Assembly (NCBI RefSeq): GCF_001687665.2
Contig: NZ_CP016543.2
Span: 2,852,001-2,916,000, forward strand
DNA: 64,000 bases
Direction: 5' to 3'
From: Planococcus donghaensis
GTDB taxonomy: Bacteria; Bacillota; Bacilli; Bacillales_A; Planococcaceae
The notes beneath the pieces are model-generated. The model had not been told where the DNA came from and ran no database searches. It saw only the letters and a program-made list of their open reading frames with translations. The position numbers and the translations under genes are program-made. Positions 26,085 to 35,904 of the stretch are shown in pieces (position 1 is the stretch's first letter; every line of letters begins with the position of its first letter).

Positions 26085-26962
26085 TTATTAGCAACCACCT
26101 TCAGAAAGATTTCTTCTAAGGAGGCATCTTGAAACTCGACTCCTATAATATCCTGTTTTTCCGTAGATAGGACGTAGAGAACTTCCTGCATTGTTGGTCC
26201 TGTTTCAGAAACCGGTAGTAGAACAAAATCTTCTTTAACTTCACATTTCCACGTATGATTGCTTGCGAACTCTAACGCATTGATAGAGTTTCTAAATTTC
26301 ATTTGAATATACGGAGCTGCATGTTTTTTCTTAACATCTTTCAAAGAACCTTGTTCAATCAAACGTCCGTCTCTCATGAATAATAGCTGATCTGTCATTT
26401 CTTCCGCATCATTCAAAATATGAGTAGAATACAAAATAGTCGTATTTTGTTGTAATGATTTTAATAAGTTTATGATTTCTCTGCGTCCTGTTGGATCTAA
26501 TGCCGAGATGGGTTCATCTAGTAAAAGCAATTCGGGCCTGTGAACAATCGCTTGCGCAAGACCTAGCCGCTGCTTCATGCCTCCTGAAAAGCTGCCGGTT
26601 TTTTTATGTAAAGCATTTTCAAGACCTACAAATTCTAACGTTTGTATGGACTGCAACCTTGCTTGTTTAGTATCAACTCCACTGATTTTAGCTGCTAATT
26701 CTGTAAATTCAAGCGCTGTTAGCCATGGAAAAAATTGTGGATATTGAGGAAGAAAACCAATGGATATATCTTTTTTCATTATGATTTCCCCGCTGGTCGA
26801 CGATAACAAATTAGCCAGCATCGATAAACTCGTTGTCTTTCCGGCACCATTTGGACCAATCAATGCCGTAGCCGTCGCTTTCTCTAATGTAAAAGAAAGA
26901 TCTTCAACGGCTGTTTCTCCTCCATAGCGTTTTGTGAGGTTTTCAACTTCTACGATGTTCAA
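26081..26962 (-). CDS. ABC transporter ATP-binding protein, YxlF-like
   Basis: The 293-residue ATPase has Walker A GPNGAGKTT, signature SGGMKQRLGLAQAI, Walker B LLLDEPISALDP and switch His in ILYSTHILND. The C-terminal 90 residues form the accessory region of ABC-2 exporters. It is overlapped by the permease gene downstream and the PLDc_N gene upstream, so all three are translationally coupled. Confidence 0.93.
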   Translation of the reverse strand: MNIVEVENLTKRYGGETAVEDLSFTLEKATATALIGPNGAGKTTSLSMLANLLSSTSGEIIMKKDISIGFLPQYPQFFPWLTALEFTELAAKISGVDTKQARLQSIQTLEFVGLENALHKKTGSFSGGMKQRLGLAQAIVHRPELLLLDEPISALDPTGRREIINLLKSLQQNTTILYSTHILNDAEEMTDQLLFMRDGRLIEQGSLKDVKKKHAAPYIQMKFRNSINALEFASNHTWKCEVKEDFVLLPVSETGPTMQEVLYVLSTEKQDIIGVEFQDASLEEIFLKVVANK

Positions 26963-27153
26963 TAATTTTTCCTCCCTATAACCAAGTATAGAATGGGCCC
27001 AATAAGATTAATAACCACAATAACGATGCCCCACATCCATTTCGGTCCATTTGGGTTAGGGTTTTTCACTAAGTCCACTAAAGCGAAAATCATTAAAGCA
27101 AGTTGAATAAGAAAGATTGGCACTAAAGCCATAATCATTGTAGTTTGATCCAT
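26959..27153 (-). CDS. Small PLDc_N domain membrane protein, YxlE-like
   Basis: The 64-residue product has two transmembrane helices (about 6-27 and 42-60) with the KNPNPNGPKWMWGIVIV linker typical of the phospholipase D N-terminal (PLDc_N) domain. It overlaps the ATPase gene by 4 bp, and is the first gene of the three-gene operon. In B. subtilis YxlE has been linked to negative control of sigma-Y, but that factor is not seen here. Confidence 0.86.
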   Translation of the reverse strand: MDQTTMIMALVPIFLIQLALMIFALVDLVKNPNPNGPKWMWGIVIVVINLIGPILYLVIGRKNY

Positions 27154-27191
27154 TGATACTGCCCCTCCTCTCTCATTTCAAGCTATTTTAT

Positions 27192-27872
27192 TTACCATTT
27201 TAACGATAAAAAAAGTGATGTTAGAAAAGTCTTCTCGGTTTCTCCAATGCTCCACTGATTTATCTCTTTTCGCAAGCTATCTTTTGTCCCGAAACCTTTC
27301 ACAAATCCGTTTAATCGCGCAGCAAAAATCGAGTCTACTAACATATCCTTATTTGGATAAAGCGTTTCCAACTGATCGAGCGCTTTTGGGTAACGCTTTA
27401 AATAGTATTTTTGATGACGTTCTTCTGCCAAAGTAAACTGGCTAAAAAGAGCAACCTCTGTTTCAATTGACTCTCCAAGTTCTGCTTCCATTTCTTTTCG
27501 GATTGTTTCAATTGTTTGCTTTTGTTGATCGGTATGATAATGCAGTAAAGAAATATATTGTCTTCCTTTGTAATTATCACGATTTGGATAGTGATTACGC
27601 CAAAATTCCTTTAGTATAGTTGCGTAGCTAATCACTTGCGGGTCGTATTCAATTTGAAGCGTTTCTGTATGGTCACCCATCATGCGGTAACTAGGAGTTG
27701 GAGTTGTTCCACCTGCAAATCCGACACGCGTTCTCATAATACCTGCCATACTTCCAAACCGCGCATCCGGCCCCCAAAAGCAACCCATTCCAAAAGTTGC
27801 AAGTTCCCATTCTTCTTCATTTGTATAAATTTCTTTTTCAATTGTTTCGATAGTCATTTGTTGATTTGTCAT
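27192..27872 (-). CDS. msrA: Peptide methionine-S-sulfoxide reductase A
   Basis: From the ATG at 27872 the protein has 226 residues; AAGGAG 9 nt upstream supports this start over a frame open to 27908. The catalytic motif GMGCFWGPDARF and the downstream YDPQVISYATILKEFWRNHYP are clear. MsrA reduces the S-epimer of methionine sulfoxide. It has a C-terminal extension of about 45 residues (FVKGFGTKDSLRKEINQW), as in other long Bacillales MsrA proteins. No msrB is fused or adjacent. Confidence 0.92.
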   Translation of the reverse strand: MTNQQMTIETIEKEIYTNEEEWELATFGMGCFWGPDARFGSMAGIMRTRVGFAGGTTPTPSYRMMGDHTETLQIEYDPQVISYATILKEFWRNHYPNRDNYKGRQYISLLHYHTDQQKQTIETIRKEMEAELGESIETEVALFSQFTLAEERHQKYYLKRYPKALDQLETLYPNKDMLVDSIFAARLNGFVKGFGTKDSLRKEINQWSIGETEKTFLTSLFLSLKW

Positions 27873-28027
27873 CACAACAAACTCCTTCCTTCGAAAATTC
27901 CGTAGCAAATACTATACAGCTAGCTGTTTTCCACTTAAAATTACTGTAACAAGACCACTCAGAAAATGCATGATTTAAACACTGCTTTGCTTATTATTTC
28001 CGAGGGAAAAGAAAGTAGGGAGAGATA

Positions 28028-28612
28028 ATGGAAAATCGAAAAAAAGAGATTATTGCTTATTTCAGAGAAATGGATCGCAGCTATTTCATGGACGCTAATA
28101 AAGATCTCGCCTCACTCGATCATGCTCTGCCCATTGGATTTGAACAAACTATCTCACAGCCATCGCTTGTTCTTGAAATGACTTTAGCACTCGATCTTCA
28201 GTCGCACCATAAAGTGTTAGAAGTAGGAACAGGTTCCGGGTTTCAAACTACGTTACTTGCCGTTTTCTCAGGAGCTGTCTACACCATTGAACGAATTGAA
28301 GAATTACACAATCGTGCAAAAGAACGGTTAGCTCAATTAAACATCCACAATATTCACTTTAAATTGGGAGATGGTAGTATAGGTTGGCAAGAACAGGCTC
28401 CTTTTGATCGCATTATGGTAACAGCCGCCGCTTCAGAAGTGCCAGCAGAATTGCTTGACCAATTAAGTAATGATGGAAAAATGGTCATTCCAGTTGGTAA
28501 CTCCTTTAACCAAGAACTGCTCTTAATCGAAAAAGATACTAATGGAAAACTGCACAAGATATCTTTAAACAAAGTGTTATTTGTTCCGTTAAAAGGAAAA
28601 TATGAAATTTAA
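28028..28612 (+). CDS. pcm: Protein-L-isoaspartate O-methyltransferase-like enzyme
   Basis: The 194-residue protein has the SAM-binding motif VLEVGTGSGFQTTLLA (about 58-73), YTIERIEEL (motif post-I), FDRIMVTAAASEVPAELL and DGKMVIPVG, typical of PCMT. It methylates isoaspartyl residues for repair; the family also contains close methyltransferases with other substrates. RBS GTAGGGAGAGATA. It is rare in Bacillus but common in other bacteria. A strong terminator follows. Confidence 0.87.
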   Translation: MENRKKEIIAYFREMDRSYFMDANKDLASLDHALPIGFEQTISQPSLVLEMTLALDLQSHHKVLEVGTGSGFQTTLLAVFSGAVYTIERIEELHNRAKERLAQLNIHNIHFKLGDGSIGWQEQAPFDRIMVTAAASEVPAELLDQLSNDGKMVIPVGNSFNQELLLIEKDTNGKLHKISLNKVLFVPLKGKYEI

Positions 28613-28616
28613 CCAA

Positions 28617-28651
28617 GAAAAGGGCAAGCTCAAAAATGAGCTTGCCCTTTG
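28617..28651. terminator. Bidirectional terminator between pcm and patB-like genes
   Basis: Arms AAAGGGCAAGCTCA and TGAGCTTGCCCTTT with an AAAA loop. Confidence 0.9.
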
Positions 28652-28660
28652 TTGATTTAC

Positions 28661-29857
28661 TTACTTGTTAGAAATGTCTTCAAATTCTTTAGCGATTCGT
28701 TCTAAAGCTTCTTGAATCAGTGGACGCGGTGAAGGTGTACAAATTCGCTGATAAAACTCGCCTTCTTCTCCAAACAGGTTGCCATCTTCTAATAAGACAT
28801 TGGCTTTGTTGTAAATGCGGTCGTGAATTTCCTTTGCCGAAATTCCGTAACCACTAAAATCTAACCACATAATATATGTGCCTTCTGGTATAGCCACTTT
28901 AACTTCCGGCATGTTGTCTGCTAAAAATTCTTTAATATACATCATCGTGCCATCTACATAGTCCTTTAACTGCTCTAGCCAGTCTTCGCCTTCATTGTAA
29001 ACGGCAATTAACGCCGCTATGGCAAATGGAGACGCTAGTTGCATGCCCATTTCAGTAGAGAATTTAGTTCGCAATTCTTCATCAGAGATAATGACATTGG
29101 TGCAATGAAGCCCAGCCACATTAAAGGTTTTATTGATCGCTGTGCATGTAATGATATGATCTTTGTGCTCTGCTACTTTCGCCATTGGCACAAATTTTTC
29201 GCCACGACGAAGCAAATCTCCATGAATTTCATCTGCCACAATTAAGACGTTATGGTTATGACATATAGCCGCCATTCTTTTTAGCTCATCTTCATTGAAG
29301 TTTCGCCCTGTTGGGTTATGGGGATTACACAAAATAAACATCTTTGTGTTGTCCTCTTTTGCTTTTGCTTCAAAATCTTCAAAGTCGATTGAATAATAGC
29401 CATCCTCATCTTTTTTCAATGCATTATTTACGACATGCCGATTATTTCCTTCAATTACAGAAGTAAAGGGAGGGTAAACGGGGCGTTGAATCATGACGCC
29501 GTCTTCTGCATTTGTAAATGCTTTAACTGCAATATTCAATGCATGAACCGTTCCCGGACTGTAAACAACATGCTCTTTTTCTATTGTCCAATTATGTCTC
29601 TTTTGCATCCAAGATTGAATCGCATCAAAATATTCATCTGGAAAAACAGAGTAGCCATAAATTCGGTGGTCAACTGTTTTATGCAATGCATCAACTAATG
29701 GTTGAGGCACTGGTAAATCCATATCTGCAGTAAATAACGGGATGGTGTCTTCATCGTACCTTTCTGTTAGACCAAACTGCTTGATCAATTCTTCTCCGTC
29801 CCATTTCAAGGAGTAAGTGCCTCTTCTATTAATAATTTCATCAAAATTATAGTTCAT
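28661..29857 (-). CDS. patB: MalY/PatB family PLP-dependent aminotransferase / C-S lyase
   Basis: The 398-residue protein is a fold-type I PLP enzyme of the MalY/PatB group: start NFDEIINRRGTYSLKWD, LCNPHNPTGR, VADEIHGDL (cofactor Asp) and TAINKTFNVAGL with the Schiff-base Lys. PatB cleaves cystathionine and cysteine C-S bonds giving homocysteine or sulfide and pyruvate. It stands alone. Its function would feed sulfide into the cell that also carries the persulfide island at 33-38 kb, but this link is inference. Confidence 0.88.
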   Translation of the reverse strand: MNYNFDEIINRRGTYSLKWDGEELIKQFGLTERYDEDTIPLFTADMDLPVPQPLVDALHKTVDHRIYGYSVFPDEYFDAIQSWMQKRHNWTIEKEHVVYSPGTVHALNIAVKAFTNAEDGVMIQRPVYPPFTSVIEGNNRHVVNNALKKDEDGYYSIDFEDFEAKAKEDNTKMFILCNPHNPTGRNFNEDELKRMAAICHNHNVLIVADEIHGDLLRRGEKFVPMAKVAEHKDHIITCTAINKTFNVAGLHCTNVIISDEELRTKFSTEMGMQLASPFAIAALIAVYNEGEDWLEQLKDYVDGTMMYIKEFLADNMPEVKVAIPEGTYIMWLDFSGYGISAKEIHDRIYNKANVLLEDGNLFGEEGEFYQRICTPSPRPLIQEALERIAKEFEDISNK

Positions 29858-29943
29858 ACGAAACTCCCTTTCCTCCAGATCGGTTACTTGACTCTCTCAT
29901 TGATTATCAAAGAAAGCCGGGGGTTATTGCAACCAAATGAACT

Positions 29944-32052
29944 TCAGAACTCCATTTTCAATTTACCGTCTTCTAGTATCAACTTGGCATTGAATTTTTT
30001 TCCGTTTTTCGAAACAAAACCTTTAATAACGGGCGTCTTGCCTTTCGTACACAAATACTCAATTTGCTTGGCGGTTAGTCGTTTTTTCAGGAAAGTCGCA
30101 GGAAAAGATTGCTTGCAACCATTTTCGTATTCCGTGCAATTATAAGAACCTCTTCTAGAGACAATCATGCCTTTTTTACATCGTGGGCAAAGCGCAATTT
30201 CGTCTTTAGCATCAGGCGTGGCAAGTTTTTCTGGCAACCCATTTTTCTGCATTTGAGCTGGTACTTCGTCGAGCAGTTTTTGAATAAATTTGCCGATAGT
30301 AGCTAAAAATACTTCAGCTGATCCTTCCCCGCGTCCAATTTTCTTTAAATACGTTTCCCACTTTGCCGTCATTGATGGACTAGACAATAAATTTCCCTCA
30401 ATAGACTGACATAGAATACGCCCTTTCTCTGTAATCGAAACAATATTTTTAGTAACAGAAATGTATTCATGACGTTTGATCGTTTCAATAATGCCACTTC
30501 TTGTCGCTTCCGTACCAAGGCCTTCAATTTCTTTCAAAATCTCGGTATCCTCTACGTCTTCCACAAGCTTTCCGCATGTCTTCATCATCGCGATTAGTTG
30601 CCCTTCTGTGTAAGGCTTGGGTGGTGTCGTCATACTTTCTTTTATATCAATCTTGCTCTTAACAGGCTCTTGCTCGCGCAATTCCGGCAAGGAAGGCTCT
30701 TGTTTCGCTTCTTTAGAAACAGCAAACAGCTCTTTCCAGCCTTTTTCAAGCTCGGTTTTGCCGGTTGTGAAAAATGGCAATCCTTTAACTTCTGTTGTCA
30801 CTTTTGTTTCTGCATACCGATAATCTTTATGGAACATCGCCAATGTCGTACGCAATACTTCTTCATACAAATTACGCTCGTCTTTCGCTAAGCCTTCAAT
30901 TTTGCGTGCTGTCGGTATTGTTTTGGTCGGGATGATGGCGTAATGCTCTTGAACTTTAGCGCTGTCCACAAAGCGCTTTTTAGGTGCTTTTGACGCGATT
31001 GGAAATGGTGCATTGATGATTTGTTGGTACTTCTCAACTTGTCCTGCCAAATAACTAAATTCACCAGGCGTAATGTGTTGCGTGTCGGTTCTTGGGTAAC
31101 TCACTAATTTTTTCTCGTAAAGGCCTTGCATGACAGATAACACTTTCGCCGGACTGTATTTCCACTTGCGATTGGCCGCTGCCTGCAAAGTCGATAACGA
31201 ATGGAGTTGAGGAGGTGGCGTACGTTTTTCTGTCGTTTTGACTTGTGTCACAACACCCTCTTCTTTTGCTCCAATCGCATGCTTTGTGAGCAATTCCTCT
31301 GCTTCTTTACGCTCTTTTGCACGCAACTTCACTTTGCCTTTGTACCGCCCTTTTTCTGCCTCAAATGAGCCTTCAATTTCATAAAAAGGTTCTGGTACAA
31401 ACGCTTCGATTTCTTTTTCACGCTGGTAAATGAGAAAAACGGTTGGTGTCTGCACGCGCCCAATCGCAAACACTTCGCGTATGCCTTTTTCTTGTAGCAA
31501 TAACGAATACAAACGAGATCCGTTCATACCAACTAGCCAATCACTAATTTGACGCGCCTTGGCTTCTTGATATAGTAATAAGTCTTGTTGATTGTCACGC
31601 AGTTCTTGAAACCCTTTTCTGACTTCATCTGCTTCTAGTGAGTTAATCCATAGACGTTTTATTTTTTTGTTCTTAGCACCTGTATGATAGTAAATGCTAT
31701 AAAATATATTGGATCCTTCCCGGTCAACATCACACGCATTGATGACCGTATCGGTTTGAAATATCAACTTTTTAATGATGCCAAATTGCTGGGCTTTGCC
31801 TCGTGCTATTTGAAACTGATAAGTGTTCGGCAAAATTGGCAAAGCAGCTAATGACCACTTTCCCCATTTCGGATCATAAGCTTTCGGTTCTTTTAACTCC
31901 ACAAGATGTCCAATTCCCCATGTGATATATGCGCCTTCTGGAAAAATCGGATCTGGTGCAATTTCTATAAAACCATCACGTTTTGTGGACTTGAACGCTT
32001 CAGCATAGGCCTTTGCTTGGCTTGGTTTTTCAGCGAGTATCACTGGTTTCAT
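29944..32052 (-). CDS. topB: DNA topoisomerase III (type IA)
   Basis: The 702-residue protein begins VILAEKPSQAKAYAEAF (TOPRIM Glu) and has NACDVDREGSNIFY (TOPRIM DxD), AKARQISDWLVGMNGSRLYS, the active-site Tyr in LVSYPRTDTQHI and EIEGLGTEATRSGIIETI. A C-terminal zinc ribbon (CPRCKKGMIVSRRGSYNC) and a small domain close it. Length is normal for Bacillus TopB (about 727). It relaxes and decatenates single-stranded regions during replication or recombination. It is monocistronic. Confidence 0.95.
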   Translation of the reverse strand: MKPVILAEKPSQAKAYAEAFKSTKRDGFIEIAPDPIFPEGAYITWGIGHLVELKEPKAYDPKWGKWSLAALPILPNTYQFQIARGKAQQFGIIKKLIFQTDTVINACDVDREGSNIFYSIYYHTGAKNKKIKRLWINSLEADEVRKGFQELRDNQQDLLLYQEAKARQISDWLVGMNGSRLYSLLLQEKGIREVFAIGRVQTPTVFLIYQREKEIEAFVPEPFYEIEGSFEAEKGRYKGKVKLRAKERKEAEELLTKHAIGAKEEGVVTQVKTTEKRTPPPQLHSLSTLQAAANRKWKYSPAKVLSVMQGLYEKKLVSYPRTDTQHITPGEFSYLAGQVEKYQQIINAPFPIASKAPKKRFVDSAKVQEHYAIIPTKTIPTARKIEGLAKDERNLYEEVLRTTLAMFHKDYRYAETKVTTEVKGLPFFTTGKTELEKGWKELFAVSKEAKQEPSLPELREQEPVKSKIDIKESMTTPPKPYTEGQLIAMMKTCGKLVEDVEDTEILKEIEGLGTEATRSGIIETIKRHEYISVTKNIVSITEKGRILCQSIEGNLLSSPSMTAKWETYLKKIGRGEGSAEVFLATIGKFIQKLLDEVPAQMQKNGLPEKLATPDAKDEIALCPRCKKGMIVSRRGSYNCTEYENGCKQSFPATFLKKRLTAKQIEYLCTKGKTPVIKGFVSKNGKKFNAKLILEDGKLKMEF

Positions 32053-32189
32053 GTGCGTCTTCCTTTCTTTTTGACCTTACTCTTATTGTACCCCTACAAT
32101 GAAAGAATCAAAGCAAAAAGGCAATTCCCCATAAATTAGGGTATAGTAGATTTTAAGCTAAAGAAACATAGACAAAGGAGTCGTTCACA

Positions 32190-32867
32190 ATGAATAGTAA
32201 AACGGCTTTACTAGCAGGAGCTAGCGGATTGGTTGGTAAAGAATTACTTTATATCCTATTAAACAGCTCAAATTATTCGAAAGTTATCATTTTGGTGCGC
32301 CAACCTCTTGAAATCGCTCATGAAAAGTTACAGCAAGTTACTACAGATTTCGATAAAATGGAGGAATACGCCAAATACTTTGATGTGGATGATGTTTACT
32401 GCTGCCTCGGCACTACTATAAAAAAAGCCGGGTCACAAGAAGCATTTAAAAAAGTGGATTATGACTATCCTCTTAAAATGGCTGAATTGTCCGCATCACA
32501 GCAAGCAAAAAACTTCTTAGTTATTACAGCATTAGGGGCAGACTCTACTTCCAAAGTTTTCTATAGTCGTACGAAAGGGCAATTGCAAGTGCGTCTAAAG
32601 AAATTAGGATTGACTGCTCTCCATATTTTCCAACCTTCTTTGCTCTTGGGGGAGCGAAAAGAATTCCGTTTAGGCGAAAAAGCTGCGGCTTCGTTAAGTC
32701 CCATTTTTAATCGATTTCTGAAAGGGAAAATGGAAAAATACAAACCCGTGGAAGCCAAGTCAGTAGCATTAGCTATGTATGAAGTCGCTCAAATCGAGAG
32801 AACAGGAAACTACACGTATCCATCCGACCGAATCGAAACAATAAGTGGAAAAAGTGCTGAAATATAA
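32190..32867 (+). CDS. NAD(P)-binding Rossmann protein (atypical SDR, HTATIP2-like)
   Basis: The 225-residue protein starts with a Rossmann loop ALLAGASGLVGKELL, and has VYCCLGTTIKKAGSQEAFKKVDYDYP and LVITALGADSTSKVFYSRTKGQLQ. The last carries the Tyr-xxx-Lys-type pair. These are features of the atypical SDR group related to oxidoreductase HTATIP2/TIP30. The substrate is unknown. RBS AAAGGAGTCGTTCACA. It is a single gene with a strong terminator after it. Confidence 0.86.
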   Translation: MNSKTALLAGASGLVGKELLYILLNSSNYSKVIILVRQPLEIAHEKLQQVTTDFDKMEEYAKYFDVDDVYCCLGTTIKKAGSQEAFKKVDYDYPLKMAELSASQQAKNFLVITALGADSTSKVFYSRTKGQLQVRLKKLGLTALHIFQPSLLLGERKEFRLGEKAAASLSPIFNRFLKGKMEKYKPVEAKSVALAMYEVAQIERTGNYTYPSDRIETISGKSAEI

Positions 32868-32902
32868 AAGAGGACGCCTTTTAAAGGGCGTCCTCTTTTA
32901 TA
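32866..32902. terminator. Bidirectional terminator
   Basis: Arms AAAAGAGGACGCC and GGCGTCCTCTTTT enclose a TTTTAAAG-type loop between the converging Rossmann and tauE-like genes. Confidence 0.9.
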
Positions 32903-32904
32903 TG

Positions 32905-33681
32905 TTAAAGAATATCTGACCAGATTTTAATAGCGGTACCTAATATTAATAAGGCCAAAATCCATTGAAGATATTTGGTATTCATTTTTTGTCCTAGCTT
33001 AGCTCCAAGCGGTGCTGCAATAAGACTTGCAACAATCATGATAGATGCTGGACCATACAAAATCTGATCCGTAACAATTTTACCAACTGTTGCACCGATT
33101 GACGACAAGAATGTAATCGCAAGCGAAGTCGCAATCGTCATCCGTGTTGGGATTTTTAATACAATCAGCATAATTGGTACCAAAATAAAGGCACCTGCTG
33201 CGCCTACGATTCCGGCTGCAATTCCGACAGCAAATGCTAATCCTGCTGCTAGCCATTTGTTAAAGGTAACTTGATCAAGCGGAATGTCATCCACACCTTT
33301 TTTAGGCATAAACATCATGATTACAGCAATTGTTGCCAAGACAGCATAAACAATATTAATAGCTTGCTCAGACAACAGCGTTGAACCATAACCACCGATA
33401 AAGCTACCTATTAAAATCGCACCACCCATATACGCGATTAAGGTTTTGTTTAAATAGCCACTACCACGATATGCCCATACACCAGCAATCGTCGCGAAAA
33501 ATACTTGGATAGCACTAATACCTGATACTTCATGGGCACTAAATGCCGTATAACCTAGCATTATTGGTATATAAAGTAACATCGGATACTTGATAATCGA
33601 ACCGCCAATTCCGACCATTCCGGAAATAAAAGAACCAATAAAGCCGATGAGAAATATAACAACGATAAAATCTATGCTCAT
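32905..33681 (-). CDS. TauE/SafE family anion exporter (probably sulfite/thiosulfate)
   Basis: The 258-residue protein has about eight transmembrane helices and the TauE motif [19 protein letters not shown] (4-22) with its repeat in the second half ([19 protein letters not shown]). TauE/SafE proteins move sulfite, thiosulfate or sulfoacetate. It is the last gene of the sulfur island and lies behind a hairpin (33708-33728), so it may be expressed at a lower level. Export of the sulfite formed by the island's persulfide dioxygenase is the likely job. Confidence 0.88.
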   Translation of the reverse strand: MSIDFIVVIFLIGFIGSFISGMVGIGGSIIKYPMLLYIPIMLGYTAFSAHEVSGISAIQVFFATIAGVWAYRGSGYLNKTLIAYMGGAILIGSFIGGYGSTLLSEQAINIVYAVLATIAVIMMFMPKKGVDDIPLDQVTFNKWLAAGLAFAVGIAAGIVGAAGAFILVPIMLIVLKIPTRMTIATSLAITFLSSIGATVGKIVTDQILYGPASIMIVASLIAAPLGAKLGQKMNTKYLQWILALLILGTAIKIWSDIL

Positions 33682-33707
33682 TTTACATCACCTTTCTAAA
33701 AGGGAAA

Positions 33708-33728
33708 AGGGTATCGTACCGATACCCT
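33708..33728 (-). terminator. Hairpin between tusA and tauE-like genes
   Basis: Arms AGGGTATCG and CGATACCCT around a 3-nt loop are perfect; on the minus strand TTTTCCCTTTT follows. It may be a terminator or attenuator ahead of the exporter gene. The half-sites resemble the island's operators but in the opposite (GGGTAT...ATACCC) order. Confidence 0.65.
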
Positions 33729-33740
33729 CTGGTCCACCTC

Positions 33741-33971
33741 TTAGCCTTTCTTAATCCAAAATTTGAAGACGTCGCCCTCTGTTTGAGAATCCATAAGTTC
33801 GTGTCCACCTGATTTTGCCCATGCAGTTAAATCTGCTTGTGCGCCTTTATCAGTTGCCAAAATTTCAAGAATTTCGCCACTTTCCATAGTTTTCATTTCT
33901 TTTCTTGTTTTTACGATCGGCATTGGGCATGCTAGCCCTTTTGCGTCTAATACTTTAGTTGCGTTCATCAA
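33741..33971 (-). CDS. TusA family sulfur carrier
   Basis: The 76-residue protein has the TusA signature DAKGLACPMPIVKTRKEM with the sulfur-carrying Cys at about residue 16. TusA proteins pass persulfide sulfur between rhodaneses, DsrE proteins and acceptors. RBS CAAAGGAGAGATATTG. It is very similar to the TusA half of the fusion at 35304-35861, so the two are recent paralogues within one operon. Confidence 0.93.
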   Translation of the reverse strand: MMNATKVLDAKGLACPMPIVKTRKEMKTMESGEILEILATDKGAQADLTAWAKSGGHELMDSQTEGDVFKFWIKKG

Positions 33972-34135
33972 TATCTCTCCTTTGAGTTGTTTAATACTAT
34001 TTATTGAATCGACTATTTACTATTCCACTGTTAGCTATTTCACAAACTATCTCTGCTTTTTTGCGAACTTGCGAAAATCTTCGCTGATTTGCTCTATAAC
34101 GAAAATAATTGGCTATTTAAAGGTGTAACTTTTAC

Positions 34136-35263
34136 TTAACGGACGGCACAGCGATTTGGTCCAATTTCCATTTCACGCTGTATTTCTTCATCTGGTGTGA
34201 TTTGACCCATATTTGTTTTGCGAATGTCTTGATAGGCATTCGGCTGTGGCGGTAAGTTTTTTGTAACCATATTACGAAATTCCTGCTCGTCCGAAATATT
34301 CAATCCGTGGTTTTCTTTAAACAAATCACCTAGTTTTTTAGCCACACTGCCATCTTCATTTAACTCATCCATAATCATGAAATGAGCTGGAAGAACAATA
34401 AGTTCGTTTGCTAGATCTTGATAACGCGAGTAAAGAGATTCTCTCAAATCGCCTACCCAGTCTTCTGCAAGACCTGCAAGGTCCGGACGTCCAATTGAAT
34501 CGATGAAAAGAATATCCCCAGTCAACAAGTACTTGCTATCTACGATAAACGAAGTAGAACCAATTGTGTGACCTGGTGAATAAAGAGCTTCCATTTCAAG
34601 TTTCGAGCTTCCAATTGCCACTTCTAACCCATTTTCTAAAGCTGCATATTCAAATACAACACCTTCTGCATCTTTTGGTGGCAAGTAATACGTTGCACCT
34701 GTCGCTTCTGCAATAGCACGACCGCCAGAAATATGATCGGCGTGTAAGTGTGTATCAAAAACATGTTTAATTGTTGCGCCTTTTTCCTGCGCGAAGTCCA
34801 AGAAGATATTTGCCATGCGAGTTGCATCAACTACAGCGGCTTCTCCTTCAGAGATTACCATATAAGACAGGCAACCTTTGCCAAGACGTACAAATTGATA
34901 TAATTCTCCGCCGTTGCTCAATTCACCGACTTTTACTGGTTCCAGATGCTCACTCCAAGCTTTCATACCACCTTGTAGATAAGCTGCTTGAACGCCTTCT
35001 TCTGACAACATTTCTGCTACCATTATAGAAGACCCTTCTTTTGCACAGACCACTAAAATGTCTCTGTCTGTTGGCAATTCTGAAACCACTTCTTCGACGC
35101 CGTCCAATAAATCGAAATAAGGTGTATTCAAATATTGGATATTGCCTCCTTCGATTTTCCAATCCGCGAAGGCATCGCCATTTCGTACATCCAAGATGAA
35201 CAATGGCTGATTGTTTACTACTTTTTTTGCTACTTCACTTGCTGTCATTGCTGTAACCGTCAT
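34136..35263 (-). CDS. Rhodanese-MBL fold fusion (persulfide dioxygenase-like)
   Basis: The 375-residue protein has an N-terminal rhodanese domain (about 5-105; active Cys in [11 protein letters not shown]) and a metallo-beta-lactamase domain (about 120-320) with [38 protein letters not shown] and LPAHFMI. The metal pattern is that of persulfide dioxygenases (ETHE1/CstB), which oxidise low-molecular persulfides to sulfite. The order is rhodanese-MBL, the reverse of Staphylococcus CstB. The C-terminus has a lone Cys (GPNRCAVR). Its RBS TGGAGG lies within an operator-like sequence. Confidence 0.9.
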   Translation of the reverse strand: MTVTAMTASEVAKKVVNNQPLFILDVRNGDAFADWKIEGGNIQYLNTPYFDLLDGVEEVVSELPTDRDILVVCAKEGSSIMVAEMLSEEGVQAAYLQGGMKAWSEHLEPVKVGELSNGGELYQFVRLGKGCLSYMVISEGEAAVVDATRMANIFLDFAQEKGATIKHVFDTHLHADHISGGRAIAEATGATYYLPPKDAEGVVFEYAALENGLEVAIGSSKLEMEALYSPGHTIGSTSFIVDSKYLLTGDILFIDSIGRPDLAGLAEDWVGDLRESLYSRYQDLANELIVLPAHFMIMDELNEDGSVAKKLGDLFKENHGLNISDEQEFRNMVTKNLPPQPNAYQDIRKTNMGQITPDEEIQREMEIGPNRCAVR

Positions 35264-35268
35264 ACAAA

Positions 35269-35286
35269 ATTACCTCCAGGGGTATA
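35269..35286 (-). promoter_or_regulatory. Possible CstR half-operator overlapping the MBL gene RBS
   Basis: On the minus strand ATACCCC-TGG-AGGTAAT shows one full half-site of the island operator followed by a degenerate second half. It covers the Shine-Dalgarno of the rhodanese-MBL gene. Whether it binds a protein is uncertain. Confidence 0.35.
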
Positions 35287-35303
35287 TATTTAGTTAAAAA
35301 TTT

Positions 35304-35861
35304 TTAAACTGTTTTTCCTGTCCAATCTCTCATACCTGGTACTACGTTATAAAGTTTATCAAAGCCTTTTTTGGCCATCGCGTCTCCTGCAATTCCACTT
35401 CTACGACCAGAATGGCAAATGATATAAATTGTGTCTTCTTTTTTCAACTCTTCCATGCGCGTTTCTACATCACCTAAAGCGATATGAACTGCACCGGGAA
35501 TATGAGATTCTTCAAACTCGTCTTTTTCACGAACATCTAAAATTGTAAGATTTTCATCTGTTTCTACTTTTTGAGCAAAATCAGCTAATGCGATTTCAGG
35601 TATGGTAATGGTTTCTTCAGGAGATCCTGCACCATCTTTACGTAGAAAATGGCGCAAAACGTCTCCTTCAGTTTCAGTCCCAATATATTGATGACCTGAA
35701 CTTTTTGCCCATGCTTGAAGATCAGCAGTTGATCCTTTATCTGTCGCAAGAATTTCTAATACTTTCCCTGAATCCATGCTTTTCATTGTTTTTTTTGTTT
35801 TTACGATTGGCATTGGACACGCCAATCCTTTTGCATCTAATGTGAAGTCGATCTGTACCAT
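35304..35861 (-). CDS. TusA-rhodanese fusion sulfurtransferase (CstA-like)
   Basis: From the ATG at 35861 (AAGGAGG 7 nt upstream) the protein has 185 residues: a TusA domain (about 1-75, DAKGLACPMPIVKTKKTM) and a rhodanese domain (about 88-185) with the active loop IICHSGRRSGIAG. It should relay persulfide sulfur between the two Cys. Staphylococcus CstA is a rhodanese-TusA-rhodanese protein, so this is a shorter relative. A frame open to 35921 overlaps the upstream rhodanese gene and is less likely. Confidence 0.9.
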   Translation of the reverse strand: MVQIDFTLDAKGLACPMPIVKTKKTMKSMDSGKVLEILATDKGSTADLQAWAKSSGHQYIGTETEGDVLRHFLRKDGAGSPEETITIPEIALADFAQKVETDENLTILDVREKDEFEESHIPGAVHIALGDVETRMEELKKEDTIYIICHSGRRSGIAGDAMAKKGFDKLYNVVPGMRDWTGKTV

Positions 35862-35904
35862 TAAATTTCCTCCTTGATATTCCGCCTGTTGTTCAGCAGA
35901 TATT